Positions 36,045 through 48,010 of a DNA stretch of 64,000 nt are shown piece by piece (the first letter of the stretch is position 1; each line of letters begins with the position of its first letter). The position numbers and the translations under genes are program-made. Where the stretch lies: assembly GCF_004664715.2 (NCBI RefSeq), contig NC_051070.1:46076456-46140455 (forward strand), written 5' to 3'. The notes beneath the pieces were generated by a model. The model worked only from the letters and a program-made list of their open reading frames with translations, was not told the DNA's origin and ran no database searches. Origin of the DNA: Peromyscus leucopus (lineage: Eukaryota > Chordata > Mammalia > Rodentia > Cricetidae).

Positions 36045-38230
36045 ACAGGTGGACTTATTTTCTAAATGAGTAGACACAGCAAGGTCAGGCTTTGGCTCAT
36101 CAAACCCCTGCACAAGCTGAACAAGCCTCATCGATGGAGAGAAGGCTGGAAACTAATTCTCACTGAAAGGATGAAAAGGATGCTCCAGCAGCAAGTTACC
36201 CTAAGCTCGCTGGCCCGTCATCTGCCTGGCTGCAGCTGTACTCAACTCTCAACTCACCCGTAGAGATTCTCACTTTCAGGATGCCAGAATGAATGCCTCT
36301 CTTGGAGAAAAAAAAAAAGTGCCCAATTGAAAATAACTCTCTAATCTGCATCCTTTCAACAGAACTGAAGTGCACTTCACCAGCACAGTGCATGGGCATC
36401 TTGAATTAGCAGAGAACTATTTTTAACACATGAAGGATAAGATTTGAAATTAGTTTCACGGGGGAGTGAGAACCTTGGAGATTATTTACTTTGCCTTAAT
36501 TACTCTGACTCACCATTAATTTAGCTTTCCTAGGGTACTAAATATTTCACGCTAAGATTTTGGGACTAAAGAGATGTGGGCACAAACTTGGGGCTTTGGG
36601 GCTTTGCAACAGCATCTTCAGTGCTGAGATGAGGGTGCAGCCTCTGGACACCAAGGACCACTCAAGCATGCACTGCTCACTGACACACACGCCCCGTGCT
36701 GCTCCCGGGTTGTCTTAATGTTGGGGTCAGAAGGGCTGCCCTGAAGGATGCAGAAACTCAACTTCACTCTGCATCTATTTTTCGGGGTTTTGTTTAAGAC
36801 AATAGCATCATCGGTGCCCACGGCTATCCCCAGCCACGGATGGAAGGGACAGACGGCAGTTGCCTCCAGCTTGGAGGGAAAAGTTTAGAGCGTGCGTTAA
36901 AGGGAAGTTTCTAGGGATCCGTGCAGTTGGCCAAGAGAGTCTATTCTCAACAAAGGCGACTTAAGGAGACACTGCAGCAAATACTCTGTAATGGGCTCAT
37001 TAGAGCGTCAGTGGGAAAGAATGCACTCAGTTCCCCCTGAAGCACTTAACGGTGAGCAGGGTCTGCCATGTACAGCTGGCCACGAGCCAAAGCTCTGTGC
37101 ACGCCCCCATGGCTCTGAATCAGCTGTCCACTGGCTGACTCCACCAACACGGGCAGTGTGCAGCAGCCAGCAGGAGCCCGTGGAGAGCAGTGCACTTGCT
37201 GCCAGATGTAATAGGAGACTCACCAGGACCACTCAATCTGCCAGTGCCCTCCAGCTCCACCTGGCATCCAGCAATTAGATATGGAAGGAGCAAGGGAGGC
37301 GAAGAGAGCTGGGCACAGCTCTTGGCCCACACTGCCAAAGAACTCCTCCATATTCTAAATGTCAGAAGGCCTGGCCATGTTGTGAAACTCCAGGAAGCCA
37401 TTATTCTTATCCACTCACTCTGCTAAGCCCAGCTCTCTCTTCCCCTCCGTTCATATATTTGCCTCTTATAATGTGTTCTTTATGTATAAGTTGTCCTTTT
37501 CTTCTGTCTCATTTTGATTGAGTTGCTAGATCCACATCCCTCTAACACACTCGATCCAATTAAAAACAGCAGGCAAGCTCAAACACCTCCCAAACTCCCC
37601 CAAACTTCTAACTGTAATCAAATTTTCCGTTACAGAGGTGAGCATGCTCCCGTGATGAACCTTTCTAGTTTGGCAATTATTAGCATTTCTTTAACACATT
37701 TATAGGTTTGAAAACACATGGACATATATCACATCACTTTATCTGGTCTCTTTGTATTTCTTGGCCTCCTTCCGTGTGTTTCTTGCCTGTGAAAACTCAC
37801 AACTCACAGTCATTTTCTGCAGGCAGGCCTGTTCCTGTCGCTGCCAGTGACCCGACTTCCCTGTTCCCTGTGTATGTCACCTTCTCCATTTGAGCCCTCT
37901 GCAATACCAAACATGTTTAATAGCGATTCTCAGGAGGATCTCTTCAATGCTGCATTTTTATTTTGATACTCATTGTTGCATTCCTTTCTCTGAAATTAGG
38001 TAAAATAAAAGAAAGCTGGTTATTAGTAGTTTCTGTGTTAAAGTAGAGGGGCATTGTGGAACACAACACAATAGAAGAGAGGACTCACGTTCTTGTTTCC
38101 TCCACTTACCAGCAAGGACAGCAGACATGGTACTGGACTTCTCTGTGCTACAGTTTACTCTTATTGACATCAACAACTGCTGTGGGGATGAAAAAAAAAT
38201 CCTATGCACACATGCCTGAGAACACTCCAA
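36045..38230. other. 2.2 kb without clear elements
   Basis: It has a modest rise in GC at about 36600-37350 and an A-run near 36308. A weak MIR-like segment near 38090-38180 is not called. No exon is recognised. Confidence 0.35.
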
Positions 38231-38400
38231 GATATTCACCACCAGATCGGGAAGGATGGCTCAGCCATTAAGAGCACTTGTTGGGGTCTTACAGAGGACC
38301 CAGTTCGGTTCCCAGCACCCACATGGCACCACACCACCATTTGTAACTCCAGTTCCTGAATAAAGTAAAAATAAATAAAAGCTTTTAAAACGATATTCAC
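38231..38400 (+). mobile_element. B3-type SINE, forward, with target-site duplication
   Basis: 'gggaaggatggctcagccattaagagcact', 'cagttcggttcccagcacccacatggc', 'tgtaactccagttcctga' and 'aaataaataaaagctttt' are in B3 order. The flank 'gatattcac' occurs at 38231-38239 and 38392-38400. Confidence 0.88.
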
Positions 38401-39380
38401 GGTAGACTGAGTTTTTCAAGCAGGCTTCTATTCACACACCCTTCTCACCCACACTAATCAAAGCAATTCTGCTACACTGCATGTCTGCACTGGGTCCCTG
38501 AGTGTCCATCAGCTCAGTAAGTCTCCTTATTCCTTGCCTCAAAAGTGTGGCCTCCACAAGGCCTGGCCACTACAGAAATCACCGATCCCTAAGCTAATTT
38601 TCTCCAATAAATTCAACCACAAGATTTTCAGCAAAACTAGTTGAGAGCACAGAGAAAACATACGAATGGTCATCAACTCCCCTGACTTCCCATCATGCTT
38701 CACTGGTCTTTCCCACACATACTGAAATGAAAAGGATGATAGTAACGGCTCATACGAGCCAGCACCTGCCATCAACCAGACAAGGTGGGCACCCAGAGGC
38801 TTCCAAATAGTTATCTCTGGGCTATCACCCACCAGAAACTAGGCTCATAACTGGTAGAATACATCACTTCTGTCTACAGCAGCTATGGTCAGCTTCAAAT
38901 GATGTCATTTCAAAATTGTTCTGCAAGAGAAACTGTTACATCTGAGATCTTCCTTTAGCTCTGAAACCTCTACTTAAAAGATTTAGAATCTTGAAACAAC
39001 AACAACAAAAAAAAAACCAAATAAATATTAAAGAAAAAAAAAAAACTTCCAACAGGAAGTTGAGTGATACCAGCATATTATTAGCAAAAGTACCATGCTA
39101 TAAATAAGATGGCTCCTGGCTAGTAAGATGTAAACTTTGGATCCAACATTTTTTAATAGTAATTTACCAAAGGGCTGTCACCACATGAATATCAAGAGAA
39201 TATTTTAAGTGTACTCAGAGCAGCCGTGGTCTCTGAAATAAAAATTAGAAACTCATGTCTGTCAGCAACGCTGGAGAAAATTCCAACAGACACCATTAGC
39301 TACCAACTCCGAAAGGCTTTTCAGAACTTAGTTCCTGACTCATGCGGGTGAGATGGAATTAGCGTAAACTCCCTAAATCT
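38401..39380. other. Apparently unique stretch with A-rich tract
   Basis: A (CAA)n/A-rich tract lies at about 38997-39048. Nothing else is recognised. Confidence 0.4.
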
Positions 39381-39389
39381 GAGGCAGAG

Positions 39390-39735
39390 AGAAAATGGCA
39401 ATGGCGTGGCTGCTGTGCTACCACCACGACAAACGGCCGAGAAAAATCAGCTTACAAGGGTTCATTTTCCCTCACAGTTGCAAAAGTTGCAGTCTGTGGT
39501 TGATTAGCCACACGGTTTGGGAGCCTCTGAAGTGGAGCATCATGGTGACAGCACACAGCGGAGAACACTGTTCACCACATGGAAGCCAGAAAGCAGGGTG
39601 AGGATGAGCAAGGGTCACAGTCTTATTAGGAGTCCTAATCCTACCTCATAAAAGGTCCACAGTCCCAAGGGCACTGTAGGCTGGGAGCAAGCTTCAACAC
39701 ACGGACCTTTGAGAGAACACTCAAATTACAACAGC
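39390..39735 (-). mobile_element. Diverged LTR-like interspersed repeat, reverse (possible MaLR)
   Basis: 'gtgctaccaccacgacaaa', 'ttcattttccctcacagttgcaaaagttgcagtc' and 'aagcttcaacacacggacctttgag' follow the layout of reversed MaLR LTRs. It is not close to the ORR1 or MT copies here, and the family is uncertain. Confidence 0.4.
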
Positions 39736-39802
39736 AGAGTTTTTCAATAGATTTATCATTATTATGCCAGTTTGGCCCAAGAATTGTGTTTCTTACCATG
39801 AA

Positions 39803-40212
39803 TGTTATCCTAGTCAGGGTTACTTTTGCTGTGATGAAACCCCATGACCAAACCAAGAAAGGATTTATTCATCGTACACTTCCACATCACGGTTCATCAT
39901 TGAAAGAAGTCAAGACAGGAACTCAAACACAGCAAGAACCTGAAGACAGGAGCTGATGCAGAGGCATGGAGGGATGCTGCTCATTGGCTTGCTTCCCATG
40001 GCTTGCTCAACCTGCTCTCTTATAGAACCCAGGACCACTGGGTTCCACCACCCATGATGGCCAGGCCCTCCCCAGTCAATCACTAATTAGGAAAATACCT
40101 GATAGGCTTGTGTGCAGCCCAATACCTCTTATGGAGGTATTTTCTCAGTTAAGGATCCCTCCTCTCCAGTCACTCTAGCTTGTGTCAAGTTGACATAAAA
40201 CTAGCCAGCACA
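39803..40212 (-). mobile_element. ORR1-type MaLR solo LTR, reverse, full length
   Basis: It starts 'tgttatcctagtcagggttacttttgctgtgatgaaaccccatgacc', passes 'cttatagaacccaggacca' and 'atggaggtattttctcagttaa', and ends 'gtgtcaagttgacataaaactagccagcaca'. About 410 bp. It is the best-preserved of the four ORR1 copies. Confidence 0.8.
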
Positions 40213-40256
40213 AAGGTACCCAATACAAGCATTCAATCATTAAAAATACAAATCAT

Positions 40257-40821
40257 GCCCTCTATCAGATGTGGGGTTGGTGAAAATCTTTTCTCATTCT
40301 GTAGGCTGTCGTTTTGTCTTATTTACTGTGTCCTTTGCCTTACAGAAGCTTCTCAGTTTCAGGAAGTCCCCTTTAATTATTGTTCTCAATGTCTGTGCTA
40401 CTAGTGTTATATTTAGGAAGTGGTCTCCTGTGCCAAAGTGTTCAAGACTACTTCCTATTTTCTCTTCTATCAGGTTCAGTGTAACTGGATTTATGTTGAG
40501 GTCTTTGATCCACTTGGACTTGAGTTTTGTGCATGGCGATAGATATGGATCTATTTGCAGTCTTCTACATGCTGACATCCAGTTATGCCAGCACCATTTG
40601 CTGAAGATGCTTTCTTTTTTTCATTGTACACTTTTGGCTTCTTTGTCAAAAATCAGGTGTTCATAGGTGTGTGGGTTAATGTTAGGGTCTTCAATTCAAT
40701 TCCACTGGTCCACATATCAGCTTTTATGCCAATACCAAGCTGTTTTCATTACTATAGCTCTATAGTAGTGCTTATGTCAGGGATGGTGATGCTTCCAGAG
40801 GTGGTTTTGTTGTACAGGATT
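40257..40821 (-). mobile_element. L1 ORF2 segment, inverted 5' part of a twin-primed insertion
   Basis: 'cagatgtggggttggtgaaaatcttttctcattctgtaggctgtcgttttgtc', 'tttgatccacttggacttgagttttgtgca' and 'tgccaataccaagctgttttcattactatagctctatagta' are the reverse of L1 ORF2. Frames are only partly open. It joins 3' UTR sequence of opposite orientation at about 40822. Confidence 0.88.
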
Positions 40822-41337
40822 CTTATAGTTACCCGGCAGAGATCTACAGCCAATCACTAGACAGAGCTCCAGGAGTCCAGTCAAAAAGAGAAAAGACAGA
40901 TTCTATGAGCAAGTGCATCAGGATCATGATGGGGAAGCATGCAGGGACGACCAAACCAAACTAGAGGGAACTCATGAAAGTTGGACCAATGGCTGTGGAG
41001 CCTATATGGGACTGAACTAGGCCCTTTGCATGGTGAGACAGTTGTATAGCTTGATCTGCTTGGGGGGCCCCTGGGGATAGGATCAGAATCTATCTCTGGT
41101 GCATGAGCAGACTTTGTGGAGCCCACTACTTATGATGGGACACCTCATGCAGCCTTGAGGCAGGGGGAAGGGCTTAGACTTGCCTCTACTGGATGTACCT
41201 CCACATGGGAGGCCTTGCCTTCTTGTGGAAGGGAGTGGGGGATGGGTTGGGAGAGGGCGGGGGGGAAGGAAGGAAGAGGGGGATCTTTGATGTATAAAAT
41301 GAATGAAAACATTTTCTTAATAAAAATATATAAATCA
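40822..41337 (+). mobile_element. L1 3' UTR, forward part of the same insertion
   Basis: It covers 'acccggcagagatctacagcca', 'gggggaagggcttagacttgcctctactggatg', the G-rich tract at 41231-41282, and a short A/T-rich end with 'aataaaa'. A likely target duplication is 'aaaaatacaaatcat' at 40242-40256 against the similar 41322-41337. The two parts together fit one 5'-inverted rodent L1. Confidence 0.85.
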
Positions 41338-43589
41338 TATATTATATATACATATATATTATACACACCATCTGAAATGAAATGATGCCTACATTAGAAA
41401 AAAACAACAGGTTGTAGAGAAACATAAATCAAAAATTCCATTTGTTTACAATGTTGTTTGTATGTAGTGTTTATGTGAATACAACCCCACTCACTCCCGC
41501 CCACCTCCACACACAGCAGAGTGGGAGGTATGCGAGGGACACTTTTTCTAAAGTGTCAGCAACGGTTGTCTATGGGGCTTCTGAGGAATGGTCTGTTCTT
41601 CCCGCATCTTTTATAGTGTTTTATTTCATAATGGCATGCGTTTTTTGTGAGGAGAAAATTAAACTTAAAAATAACCTGGGTATTTACTGATTCTGTCTGT
41701 ATTACAAAATAAATGGACAGCTTTGCCTCCAAGCTCTCTCTAAACTTAAATGTTCTGGGAGAAGAAAAATAATGAAGAAACAAGCCAGGCACTCAGAATA
41801 TTATGCCATTATAAGATTCCGTGATGAAGCAATGGCACCTCTTTCAGGGCTGAATGTACACACGTTGAAAGAGGAGCACAGCCAGAGGTTTCGAAGTGTC
41901 TTTCCATCCTCCAGGAGACCGGAAATAGCACTGATCAAGAGGAAGCTTCTTCTCTCAGAAACTGAGCTTCATCTAACCCAAGAATGCTCACACTGGAAAG
42001 ACAGAGGCATGGCAGAGCAAACAGACAATGTATCAAGGACGCCACTCAGAGGTGCAGAGGGCAGCCAGGCGCAGGTCTAATGTACCGGGCAGAGAAGGTT
42101 AGCTTATCCCCGAAGGAGGCTGGATAGCCACACTCTTCTTGGACAAATCCCTAATGTGTCCATAAGGTTTGAATCTTTATTTCAGTCACTTAAACCTTCC
42201 CAAGGTAATGGTTTCAAGGGAACCAAAAGACTATGGCTCCCTCTTAGTTTCGTGTCTGAAGTTATCACTGAGCCCATTTGGTATAGACTGTTGAGGAATG
42301 ATTATTTCAAAGATTTCTAAACACTGTTGGGATATGCACATTTGAGTGCCACAGATTTGCTTGGGCTGGCAACACCCATTGTGGACAAATAGAACAGAAG
42401 TCAAGATAAAAATTGTGATCTGTTTATTGGTAAATGTTAACTATAGCTTTTTAGATCTCAAAAAAATAGTCTCAAGTACCCTAGCTTCTAAAATCAGTTT
42501 AATTGGTATGAACATTTCTTTAAAGTAATAGGAATTTTACAAAGATAAGGTAATATTTTTTACAAGTTAATTTCTACTAATAATTTATTTATTTTATGAT
42601 AAATTGCTATATTGCATTTATTCAGTCTGTTACTGTTGCATATTGGGAGAGTCAGACTGTTCCAAGAAAAAAAATCAAAAATAAATTCTACCCAACCAAA
42701 CATTTATATTGCATATTTAGCTTAGGCATCAAGTTATAAAGAATCCCCAAACAGCATTTATCCCACTCAACATTCTATATGTTCCATATATTCTATATGT
42801 GTAATTGTGTATTTGTCTATTTTATACCCAGGACTAGTGCAATCCTGCCGAGATGGGTAGTTGGACGCTTTTAATCTTCAGTACAGAATGAACAAGAAGA
42901 AAACCATGGCTGGTCCTCATGTCTTCACCGCAGTAAGAATCCTTCTGGGACCATCTTTAGTCCTTCTGCACCAGTTATGTGAGCTAGACTCAAGTAGCTA
43001 TAGGTCTACCAAGCATTCCAGACAGGCCCGACGTACATAATTACAAGAGTGCTCAATCTCTTGCAGATAATCAAACGTGATTGTGTGACTCTTGTCTCAG
43101 ATCATTCTAATCATCTCTATCTGGGCCCATTATCCTTGTGCCTTGTTCAGGAGCCCATAACCATTGGACTTGACAAATCATCCCCATGTTGGTCCTATTG
43201 CTTCCAGTCTTTCCCCTTCTGAGTCCTCTCTAGGCTCCCCAGAAAGATCATGAATACCAACACCAGTCCTCAGCACTTCCCTTGACTCTTCGGGTGACTG
43301 TGCCAGTACAGGGTTTCCATGTGCAAAGAAAAAAACAAACGCTTTACAGGATGCACACGTGGTACTTTCACAACCTTTCAAGTGCACTAAATGCAACTGT
43401 AGTGTTCATTTCCAAATGTTTCACGCTATGTTGTATGAACTTTCCTCAATTTGAAAAGAAGGACAGATGAAATCCTCTGAATAGCTCCCCAGCACTCCTA
43501 AGGGAAGATTTAAGTTCAGGCCACAGAGCAGAAGGCATTATCAGTCTCACTAGCCTCCTTCTTATACACAGCCTACTCTCACTATCTGA
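41338..43589. other. 2.2 kb AT-rich, no clear elements
   Basis: A (TA)-rich tract follows the L1 at about 41335-41365. Nothing else is recognised. Confidence 0.4.
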
Positions 43590-43955
43590 TGCCCAGCAAT
43601 GTTGACTGGCCATTTTTTTAGTTTCCAAAAACCAAGCTCTTTCTGGGCACCACACATAGGACTCCCCATCTGGATAATCTTAACCACCCTTCAGGCATTA
43701 ATTGATAAATTACTCTCCCTAGAAGACTCCCCTGACCACTGTACCCTCATTATACTCTTACAGAGAAACCTTGTCTTTTCCAAGAGCTTATCACAAGTTC
43801 CAATTATATAATTATTTTGTGTTTACTTATTTAATGTCATTACCAGTAAGCTATGAACTCCCAGGAATCGGGAATAATGATTATTTCAGTCACTACTGTG
43901 TTCTCAGCATCTAGTGTGAACCTGGCACAATAAATACCTATTCATTTGGCACAAT
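43590..43955 (+). mobile_element. L2 element 3' part, forward
   Basis: 'gtaagctatgaactcccaggaatcgggaat' and 'tgttctcagcatctagtgtgaacctggcacaataaata' are L2 3'-end features. It is ancient, and the 5' limit is uncertain. Confidence 0.55.
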
Positions 43956-45096
43956 GACTATCTAGCATGCCTTTCTCCCAAAACATTAAATCTCTACTCC
44001 AAAACGAATATCAAGCTAGGTCACAATGCTGTGTGAGATTTAAAATGCATGGGTCAAAAGTAATACTTTAACAGGCAGCTTTTCAGAATCAGAAACTACT
44101 TAGAGCTCACCCAACACTAACAGTGGTGAGCACTTTGACCAATAAACAGAATCAGCAGAGTCTATGACTTCCAAATACCCACTGTGTGTTACACGTCAAA
44201 ACTGAGTCTCAAAAACTTAGAAATGTAGAGTTTAAAACTCTGTCCACACACCACCGCACCAGACTGTGTAACCAGGAGAGGGAGCGTGCATCTCTGTAGA
44301 AGGATGTAAGTGAAATGGGTAAAAGACTTGGGGGGGGGAGATATAGCACAAGAAAGGATTATTTTCTCTTGTGTAGGCATGGACCTCTTGAAGAAAGAAA
44401 GGGGCATAGAGTGTCACCAGAGAGAAAAGGAGTCTGGACTCAGTCAGTTCAGTGATATAATAGCAAGGGAAAGAGGAGAAAGTCACACCAGCGCAAGCGT
44501 AATTGATGCTTTGTTACTAAACAGTTCTTCGTTGATTACAGGTGAGCAGGTGACTCGTCTTTTTCCAGCCCGGCACTTGTATTAACTCGAATCCTAATTT
44601 TCCCATGAAGCTGAAGTGTGTCTTAATTACTTGCCTTGAAGCTTATGCTCATCTGAAATAAGCTTATTTCTTTTCCATTGTCAGCTCGTCCAGAGCCACC
44701 TAATCCACAACCCACAGCCCAGCACTCACCACTTCTTATCATTACCGAGAGCAGAGGCAAGCAAGCAGCCTTATGGGCAGGTTCCAGACAGACCCATCCC
44801 TTCATAACCATGTGCACCAGCCCACAAAACATCCCCACACCCTGTGCCCACCATGAGGCCAGGAGAACACATTCAGTGGCCGTTCCAAAGGCCATCCTTC
44901 AATACTTAAATTTATTTTACCAAAGGTCTGCATTTTTCCACGTTCTGCATCTGTATGGCTGGTGACAATATAGATAGTTGTTAACTCTAAGAATATCCAC
45001 CATGCAGGCTGCAATGGTCAGTGGGCTGTTTCTGGCATCTAAGGTTAGAGCACTTCAGATAGTTGATGTGCTCTTGTGAGCATCTCGGTTGGATAC
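43956..45096. other. Apparently unique stretch
   Basis: A G9 run lies near 44330. No exon or repeat is recognised. Confidence 0.4.
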
Positions 45097-45290
45097 CTCT
45101 AATCTTTTGTTTGTTTGTTTGTTTGTCGTCGTTCCCCCCCCCCCCAAAGGGTTCCTCTGTAGCTTTGATGCCTGTCCTGGAACTCGCTCTGTAGACCAGG
45201 CTGGCCTCAAACTCATAGAGATCCACCTGCCTCTGTCTCCTGAGTGCTGGGATCAAAGGCATGCGCCACCACCGCCCTGCTCTAATCTTT
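45097..45290 (-). mobile_element. B1 SINE with C12 run and target-site duplication, reverse
   Basis: The element is 45108-45279: a (GTTT)n tail, a C12 run at 45134-45145, then 'ctgtagctttgatgcctgtcctggaactcgctctgtagaccaggctggcctc' and 'gagtgctgggatcaaaggcatgcgcc'. The flank 'ctctaatcttt' is at 45097-45107 and 45280-45290. Confidence 0.93.
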
Positions 45291-46157
45291 GTCTTAAAAA
45301 AGGGCTCCAACACCCAACTCTATCTTTGGCTAGGTGCCCTGGAGAATGGATGGATGAAGCTCAAGGACCAATATGGTGGCAATCAATGGCCAATAAGACC
45401 ATTTTGGGGGAGAGGCGTATCTGAGCAATCACTGCCCCACCACCATCTCTCAGGATGCAAAGTAACTAACTATTTTGTGGTCCCTTCCTCAAGGTAGTGT
45501 GAGTACATTACAGTCCTAACTTTGGTGGTCCCCAATTTGCCTTTGTCACTTGCTTTATAGATAAAGTCTACTTGAGTCTAGCTCTCTTCTTTCCAAAGCG
45601 TTCTCATCAGCATTCTTACCACTGTGTTGGTTGTGGAAACACATATACTTCTACAGGAGGGAGGCAGAGGAGTCTAAGAAAACACACAAAAGCTATCTTA
45701 ATGCAGACAAGTGCAACGTCAGTAAATGCAAACCCGGATGCAGCAGAGACTTGACCCACAAGCACGTTAATATGTTAAGGGTTTTCCACAGACATGGGCT
45801 CAGAAAGAACTGCTGTCAGGAGGAAAGGTTAGTGGGGGTGGGGGTTAGGGGGTGTTAGAAGACAGCAACAAAGACATTGGAAAGAAATCCGACAAATCAT
45901 TTGACAACGAGAACCTGGTACTTTGAAACAAAGTCCTAAATGGTCAGGAAAGAGATGGAGACTGGAGTACAGTGGTGTGATTATGAACACAGGATTATCA
46001 GATTTGCATCACCTCTATGCTTTAAGGAACTGAAAGATGTCCACTTAAGGAAACAGAAACCCCTCACACCTTTCCCACTGAGGAAACAACAGAAAATTGC
46101 TTACTCCGACGACAGAGGAATGGGCAGCTTCAAGCCATCAGATGGTCTAGAGGTTCC
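45291..46157. other. Apparently unique stretch
   Basis: No element or exon is recognised. A G-rich GGGGGT tract is near 45832-45855. Confidence 0.4.
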
Positions 46158-47575
46158 TTTGTTATTATTTCAAACAATTTTTAAATTTAAATATATTTTG
46201 ATCATAGTCTTCCCTTCCCAAGTCCCTAAAGATACTCTCCCCTCCCTGTCCACCCAACTTTAAATTCTTTCTCAAAAAAAAAAAAAAAATCCAATGCAAC
46301 AACAAAAGCTCCCCAAATCAAGAAAATAAAATGAACACCCAAAAAGAAAAACTGTGGAGTCCATTATATGTTGGTCATACAAGTTTGCCCTGGAGTTGTT
46401 GATATACCCAGTGTCACTTCATTGGAGAAAACTGATTTTTCTCTCTTCCAGAAAGTGTAAATGACAGCTCAGTTGTTAACCTTTACCCTAGTGGCTAGGT
46501 TTTCATTCATTCATTTTTCAAAAATATAGTAAGAAAAACATCACATCAAAGTTGGACAAGACAAACTAACAGAGGGAAAAGAGCTCAAAAGAAGGCACAA
46601 GAACCAGAGACCTACTCGTTTGCGCACTTGGGAATCTCATAAAAAGACTAAACTGGAAGCCATACTATATACACGTAGGACCTGGTGCAGGTCCTGTGCA
46701 TGCTGCTTCAGTCTCTGTGAGTTCACGAGCTTTGCTCAGGTTGATTTAAAAGGCCTTGTTTTCTTGGTGTCCTCCATCCCCTCTGGCTCTTACACTCTTT
46801 CTGCCTCCTCTTCCATAAGTTCCCTGAGCTCTGACGGGAGGACTTTGATGGCAATATCCCATTTAGGGCTGAGTGTTCTAAGGTCTCTTACTTTCTGCAT
46901 AATGTCTGGCTGTGGCCTCTATATTTGTTCCCATCGCTGCAAGAGGAAGGTTCTCTGATGATGGCTGAGCAAGGAGCTGAACTATGAGTATGGCAGAATA
47001 TCATTAGGAGTCATTTTATCACTACATTTTTTTTTTCTTTAGCCTTGCATTATTTGACTTTTACCCCAGGTCCCTGGGCTATCTAGTCTCAGGTTCTTGG
47101 TCACCCAAGCACTGTTGGGTATGGGTTGCATCTCGTGGAGCGGGCCTTAAGTCAAGTCGGCGATTGGTCGGTTACTCCCACAAGCTTTGCGTGACCACTG
47201 CACTAGCATACATTATCTTACAGGCACTACTTCATTGTAGATCAAAGGGTCTGTGGCTGGCTTGGTGTTCACATTTCTCTTTGGTAGCATGGAGCATACT
47301 TTGCTCTACAAACACACTGGAATGCAGCGGGGAAGGCTCTATTTAGGGACCAGTTCAACATCTCCTGTTCAGAGTTGCCTCAGATAGAATGTAAGTGCAA
47401 GCTATCTGCCTGGGAACCAGTATAATGGTGGGAAGAGACACAGCCTTTAACTCCCCAGGGTACCAGACAGCCTCTCTGGGTTACTGAGGAGCCGTTTCAT
47501 GGTGCAACTCTAGGACACAGGACAGGGCATCCATCATGGCTATCATGGTTATCATGAGCCAGCTCAGCTATGCTG
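46158..47575 (-). mobile_element. Probable rodent L1 (Lx-type) 3' region, reverse, 1.4 kb
   Basis: 'atatattttgatcatagtcttccc' at the left, then 'tccctgagctctgacgggagg', 'gatgatggctgagcaaggagctgaa', 'ggccttaagtcaagtcggcgattggtcggttactcccacaagcttt' and 'agatcaaagggtctgtggctggcttgg'. I recognise this as a recurrent rodent sequence, most likely an L1 3' region. The frame at 46620-46958 is within it. Confidence 0.5.
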
Positions 47576-47924
47576 AGGTCCACTGTGAAGGCCATTTACT
47601 TACTACACTACCAAGCTAAACAACATAAGAGGGGAAGGGGGAAATATTTACAGAAGCATGGGGTGTCTGATGCCGAATATGAAGCCGACTCTGGCCTCTC
47701 CCCCAGCTACGTCTCTGCACATTCCTAAGGGTCTTGGTAGGATCTGCAAACTAGCACTGTGATAGGTATGGCATGAGAGTCCTGTGAACAGGCAGATTTG
47801 AGATGGGCTGGCTGATCTCACTAAATTTCAAAACCTTTGGTGGACCCTGTCAACTCTTTTGAAGAGCACAATGAATTTGTGTACTTTTCTGAAAGTAAAA
47901 ATGTTCTCTCCAAACAGCTGGAAT

Positions 47925-48010
47925 GAAGTATTAAGAGTCTATAAACCATGGAGCCAAGTACAGTACCATTCATACAGCAAATGCTCAATAAATGTTTGTT
48001 GAAGAAATAG
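47925..48010 (+). mobile_element. L2 3'-end fragment, forward
   Basis: 'agcaaatgctcaataaatgtttgttgaagaa' is the terminal part of mammalian L2. Confidence 0.65.

Noticed and set aside
40271..40860. 131-codon forward frame resembling a membrane protein
   Set aside because: It is the reverse complement of L1 ORF2. The hydrophobic look comes from T-rich antisense codons.
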